DNA of 64,000 bases from assembly GCF_000689415.1 (NCBI RefSeq), contig NZ_HG322950.1, positions 3,231,501 to 3,295,500 on the forward strand, given 5' to 3'. The notes beneath the pieces were generated by a model. That model was not told the DNA's origin. It made no database searches and was given only the letters and a program-made list of their open reading frames with translations. Each line of letters opens with the position of its first letter. Position 1 is the first letter of the stretch. Of the stretch, positions 60,596 to 64,000 are shown one piece after another. The DNA comes from Pseudomonas knackmussii B13 (GTDB lineage: Bacteria; Pseudomonadota; Gammaproteobacteria; Pseudomonadales; Pseudomonadaceae). The position numbers and the translations under genes are program-made.

Positions 60596-63298
60596 TCAGG
60601 CCCAGCCGAATCGCCGCACGAACCAGCCCTTCAAGCCCTGCACCATCACCATGTAGCCCACCAGGATCAGCGCCAGCCACGGCCAGTAGTCCGCCGGCAA
60701 TGCCTGCATGCGGAACGAGTGGGCCAGTGCCCCTTGCGCCAGGAACACCGCCAGCGCGCCTATGCCCAGGGTGGCCGCGAGCACCGGCCAGGCCGCACGG
60801 CTCTGCAGGAAGGGAATGCGCCGGGTGCGGATCATGTGCACCACCAGCAGCTGTGAGAGCAGGCCTTCGACGAACCAGCCGGACTGGAACAGCCCTTGCT
60901 GCGCCGGCGTGTTCGCCTCGAAGACGAACCACAGCACCAGGAAGGTGGCGATGTCGAACAAGGAGCTCAGCGGGCCGAAGCACAGCATGAAGCGCCCAAG
61001 GCCCTCCGGGTTCCACTGCTGCGGGCGGCGCAGGAGTTCGGCGTCGACGCCATCGAAGGGAATCGCGATCTGCGCCAGGTCGTACAGCAGGTTCTGCAGC
61101 AGCAATTGCAGCGGCAGCATCGGCAGGAAAGGCAGGAAGGCGCTGGCCGCCAGCACGCTCAGCGCGTTGCCGAAGTTCGCGCTGGTCGCCATGCGGATGT
61201 ACTTGAGCAGGTTGGCGAAGGTGCGCCGCCCTTCCACCACGCCCTCCTCCAGCACCATCAGGCTTTTTTCCAGGAGGATCAGGTCGGCCGCTTCCTTGGC
61301 GATGTCCACCGCCGAATCCACCGAAATACCGATATCGGCGCCGCGCAGCGCCGGCGCGTCGTTGATGCCGTCGCCGAGGAAGCCGACTACATGGCCGCGC
61401 GCGCGCAGCACCCGGACCAGGCGCTCCTTGTGCGCCGGCGTCAGCTTGGCGAACAAGGTGGTGCGCTCGGCCAGCTCGCCTAGCTCAGCGTCGCCGTAAG
61501 CATCCAGCTTCGGGCCGAGTAGCACGCCCTCGACCGGCAGGCCGACGTCGCGGCAAACCTTCAGGCTGACCCGCTCGTTGTCCCCGGTCAGCACCTTCAC
61601 CGCCACGCCGTTCGCGGCCAACGCGCGCAGGGCCGGTGCCGTGGTCTCCTTCGGCGGATCGAGGAAGGCGATGAAACCGTCCAGACACAGCCCCTGCTCG
61701 TCGTCCAGGCCGTAGGTCTCGCGGCTGGGCGGCAGCGTCCGGGTCGCCACCGCGACCACCCGCAGGCCGTCGCGGTTGAGGGCCTCGGCCACCGCACGGA
61801 TGTGCTCCAGGCGTGCACCGGTCAGCGGCTCGGCACAGGCCTGATGGCGCACCGTCGCGCAGACTTCCAGCACTTCCTCGAGGGCACCCTTGCAGATCAG
61901 CAGGTGATGGTCGTCGCGCTCGCCGAGCACCACGGACATGCGCCGCCGGGCGAAGTCGAAGGGAATCTCGTCGACCTTGTGGTAGCGGCTGTCCACACGC
62001 AGCGCCTGGCGCAGCTCGGCGTGCTCGAGCACGGCGACGTCGAGCAGATTCTTCAGCCCGGTCTGGTGATAGCTGTTGAGGAAGGCCAGCTGCAGCACGC
62101 GGTCGTCGACCATGCCGTAGACGTCGGTATGCCGCTCCAGGACGATGCGGTCCTGGGTCAGGGTGCCGGTCTTGTCGGTGCAGAGGATGTGCATCGCGCC
62201 GAAGTTCTGGATGGCGTCCAGGCGCTTGACGATCACCTTGCGCCGACTCAACGCTACCGCGCCCTTGGCCAGGGTGGAGGTGACGATCAGCGGCAGCATC
62301 TCCGGGGTCAGGCCGACTGCCACCGCCAGCGCGAACAGCGCTGCCTGCAGCCAGTCGCCCTTTGTGTAGCCGTTGAGCAGCAGCACCACCGGCGCCATCG
62401 CCAGCATCAAGCGGATCAACAGCCAGCTGACCTTGTTGATCCCGGCCTGGAAGGCGGTGGAAGGACGGCCGCCGATGCACGTTCGCGCAGCCAGCGCGCC
62501 AAAGAAGGTGCGCGCACCAGTGCCGACCACCAGCGCCAGGGCCGAGCCGCTGACCACGGTGGTGCCCATGAAGCACAGGCTGTCGCGCTCCAGCGGGTTG
62601 TCCTGGCGGGCATCGCGGACCTGGGCGAACTTCTCCACCGGCAGCGATTCCCCGGTCAGCGCCGCCTGGCTGACGAACAGGTCCTTGGTGCTGAGCAGGC
62701 GCACGTCCGCCGGCACCATGTCGCCGGCCGACAGCCAGAGCACGTCGCCGGCCACCAGTTGGCGGATCGGCACCTCGCGGCGGCGCGTCAGGCCCGACTC
62801 GGCCTCGTCCGCGCGGAAAACCGTGGCGGTGTTGCCGACCATGGCCTTCAGCCGTTCAGCGGCGTCGTTGGAGCGCTTTTCCTGGACGAACCGCAGCAGC
62901 GTGGAAACGCCGACCATGACGCCGATCAGCAGCGTGGCCGGCAGGTCTCCGGTGAGGCAGGCGATCAGCGCGAGCACGCTGAGCAGCAGGTTGAAGGGGT
63001 TGCAGTAGCAGAACCACAGGTGCGCCCACCAGGGCAGCGCGCGCTGCTGGTCGATCTCGTTCGGCCCGGCGCCCAGGCGCTCGCCAGCCTCGGCTTCGCT
63101 CAGGCCTTCGCGGCGGCTGCCCAGGCGCTCGAACAGCACCTGCGGCTCCAGCACCGACCAGTCCAGCAATGCCTGGGCAAGCGGCTCCGCCGCCGCGCCG
63201 CGCGGCGAGTCGGGCAGCGCCAGGCGCCGTCGCTGGCGCGCGGGCTGGCCCTTGTTGAAGAAATCGAGCAGGTTTTCCCTGAGTCGATCGAAGTGCAT
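60596..63298 (-). CDS. mgtA: Mg2+-importing P-type ATPase (MgtA/MgtB)
   Basis: 900 residues of a P3B-type ATPase. Phosphorylation motif CTDKTGTLTQDR near residue 375, ATP-binding-domain FDFARRRMSVV, hinge GDGINDAPALRGADIG, and ten membrane segments. GGGGAC precedes the ATG at 63298. It imports Mg2+ at low external Mg2+. The leader between 63299 and the neighbouring stop is too short (99 bp) to show a Mg2+ sensor of the enterobacterial kind. It faces a TamB gene on the same strand. Confidence 0.93.
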   Translation of the reverse strand: MHFDRLRENLLDFFNKGQPARQRRRLALPDSPRGAAAEPLAQALLDWSVLEPQVLFERLGSRREGLSEAEAGERLGAGPNEIDQQRALPWWAHLWFCYCNPFNLLLSVLALIACLTGDLPATLLIGVMVGVSTLLRFVQEKRSNDAAERLKAMVGNTATVFRADEAESGLTRRREVPIRQLVAGDVLWLSAGDMVPADVRLLSTKDLFVSQAALTGESLPVEKFAQVRDARQDNPLERDSLCFMGTTVVSGSALALVVGTGARTFFGALAARTCIGGRPSTAFQAGINKVSWLLIRLMLAMAPVVLLLNGYTKGDWLQAALFALAVAVGLTPEMLPLIVTSTLAKGAVALSRRKVIVKRLDAIQNFGAMHILCTDKTGTLTQDRIVLERHTDVYGMVDDRVLQLAFLNSYHQTGLKNLLDVAVLEHAELRQALRVDSRYHKVDEIPFDFARRRMSVVLGERDDHHLLICKGALEEVLEVCATVRHQACAEPLTGARLEHIRAVAEALNRDGLRVVAVATRTLPPSRETYGLDDEQGLCLDGFIAFLDPPKETTAPALRALAANGVAVKVLTGDNERVSLKVCRDVGLPVEGVLLGPKLDAYGDAELGELAERTTLFAKLTPAHKERLVRVLRARGHVVGFLGDGINDAPALRGADIGISVDSAVDIAKEAADLILLEKSLMVLEEGVVEGRRTFANLLKYIRMATSANFGNALSVLAASAFLPFLPMLPLQLLLQNLLYDLAQIAIPFDGVDAELLRRPQQWNPEGLGRFMLCFGPLSSLFDIATFLVLWFVFEANTPAQQGLFQSGWFVEGLLSQLLVVHMIRTRRIPFLQSRAAWPVLAATLGIGALAVFLAQGALAHSFRMQALPADYWPWLALILVGYMVMVQGLKGWFVRRFGWA

Positions 63299-63373
63299 GA
63301 CGAGTCCCCTTCGCCACCGTCACGACTGGCGGCGCAGGGAGTCTCTGCGGGCATCCTTAAGGTGTAATGAAGG

Positions 63374-63395
63374 CGCGCGCCCGGCCGGGCGCGCG
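63374..63395. terminator. perfect 22-bp GC palindrome after the TamB stop
   Basis: CGCGCGCCCGG (63374-63384) is followed directly by its reverse complement (63385-63395). It lies 3 bp beyond the tamB stop on the minus strand, then CCTTCATTAC. It is the likely tamB terminator despite the weak T tract. Confidence 0.55.
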
Positions 63396-63397
63396 GC

Positions 63398-64000
63398 TCA
63401 GAAGTCGCGCTTGTAGAAGATATCCAGCGAGCTGGCCAGGCCGCTGGCGGCTTCCAGGTAGACCTTCTTGCTCAGCAGGTAGCGCAGCGCGACCGTGTTG
63501 GCCGGCTCGAACACCCCGACGCCATAGCGCAGGCTCAGGCGATCGGTGAGCTGGCCGCTGGCGACCACGTTGGTGCTGTTGCCGGTGCCTTCGGTGCCGA
63601 GCTGGAAGTCCTGGATGCCCAGGTGCTTGGCGACCTCGCCGGTGACCGGCGCGCTGCCGGCCAGGCCCAGGGCCAGGGCCGCTTCGCCGAGCATGTTGCT
63701 GTCCTCGCCGCTGTTCAGCGGCCGGCCCATGACCAGGTAGGACAGCGCCTGCTCCTGGCTCATCGCCGGCTCCGAGAAGACTTCGCTGCGCGGCTGCTCG
63801 GCATTGCCCGACAGGCGCAGGCCGGCAGTCACGTCATCGACCTTGCGCACCGCCTCGATGTCCAGGTACGGCTGGTCGATGGGCCCGGCGAACAGCAAGC
63901 GCGCGCGGCGGATGGTCAGCTTCTGGCCGTAGGCGCTGTAGCGGCCCTTGTTCAGGCTGAGCTCGCCACGGGTGTCGAGGTTGTCGCCGATGTGCACCTG
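63398..64000 (-). CDS. tamB: TamB (DUF490) C-terminal part, truncated by the window end
   Basis: About 201 residues of the C-terminus are visible; the protein continues beyond base 64000. The ending is characteristic: GELSLNKGRYSAYGQKLTIRRARLLFAGPIDQPYLDIEAVR, MSQEQALSYLVMGRPLN, and a final beta-signal-like LASSLDIFYKRDF. TamB is an inner-membrane-anchored, periplasm-spanning protein working with TamA in outer-membrane/lipid transport. Opposite in size to the small visible fraction, so the identity rests on this C-terminal domain. Confidence 0.9.
   Translation of the reverse strand, partial: QVHIGDNLDTRGELSLNKGRYSAYGQKLTIRRARLLFAGPIDQPYLDIEAVRKVDDVTAGLRLSGNAEQPRSEVFSEPAMSQEQALSYLVMGRPLNSGEDSNMLGEAALALGLAGSAPVTGEVAKHLGIQDFQLGTEGTGNSTNVVASGQLTDRLSLRYGVGVFEPANTVALRYLLSKKVYLEAASGLASSLDIFYKRDF

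Noticed and set aside
63299..63397. Mg2+-sensing leader or riboswitch before mgtA
   Set aside because: Only 99 bp separate the tamB stop from mgtA, and the only strong structure is a GC palindrome best explained as the tamB terminator.

Overview
The window is GC-rich, densely coded Gammaproteobacterial chromosome. The gene content points to Pseudomonas, most likely the P. aeruginosa/nitroreducens/citronellolis branch: ansA next to an AGCS symporter, a Mux-like RND pump, TamB beside a Mg2+ P-type ATPase, tpx, a CspA-type cold-shock gene, and TGTAGGAGC-type palindromic repeats. The genus is an inference from gene families and style. No rRNA, tRNA or CRISPR array was seen. The first gene (KdpE-like) and the last (TamB-like) run off the window.

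Region by region. 1-6.2 kb: the end of a KdpE-type regulator, a carrier-protein-like gene, and a translationally coupled envelope-glycan operon (polysaccharide deacetylase, DUF4015 glycosidase-like protein, fused AmiE-like/NamZ-like protein), then a methyltransferase. 6.2-7.4 kb: a 430-bp IS1182-derived mini-element sits exactly in the loop of a transcription terminator, followed by a cold-shock gene and a 56-codon gene. 7.4-23 kb: ordinary metabolic and regulatory genes, including a LysR-linked oxidoreductase/dioxygenase/esterase/DoxX cluster, a CorA-like/RLAN-ATP-grasp/GNAT cluster, a Kef-type antiporter, and LysR and HxlR regulators with an amidohydrolase and an aldehyde dehydrogenase. 23-31.8 kb: a TonB receptor, an AraC regulator, an AhpD-like protein, a glutaredoxin, asparaginase, an alanine symporter, an HTH regulator and an alpha/beta hydrolase.

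31.9-48.7 kb is the most unusual part. A 2,869-residue repetitive surface protein (LEPR-XLL motif, DUF4347 domain with a His/Cys dyad, Gly-rich segment, 8 + 8 tandem domains) sits between a frameshifted sulfotransferase and a TolC-family lipoprotein. Next come a tail-collar/Mdp-like protein and a DUF6916-like protein, and then an opposing operon of two HlyD-like adaptors, a PqqD-like/M50-protease/HlyD fusion and a GNAT. No ABC ATPase and no RTX signal are present. I read it as a dedicated export and modification locus for the giant protein by a non-standard, type-I-like route. It is the best candidate here for an undescribed system.

48.8-64 kb: a small unknown gene, LysR, a GATase-like protein lacking its catalytic His, a monooxygenase-like protein, AzlCD, an NlpC/P60 endopeptidase, a MuxAB-type RND pump with a single permease, tpx, a nuclease-like protein, mgtA, and the C-terminus of TamB. 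Palindromic repeats begin right at the stop codons of two of these genes.
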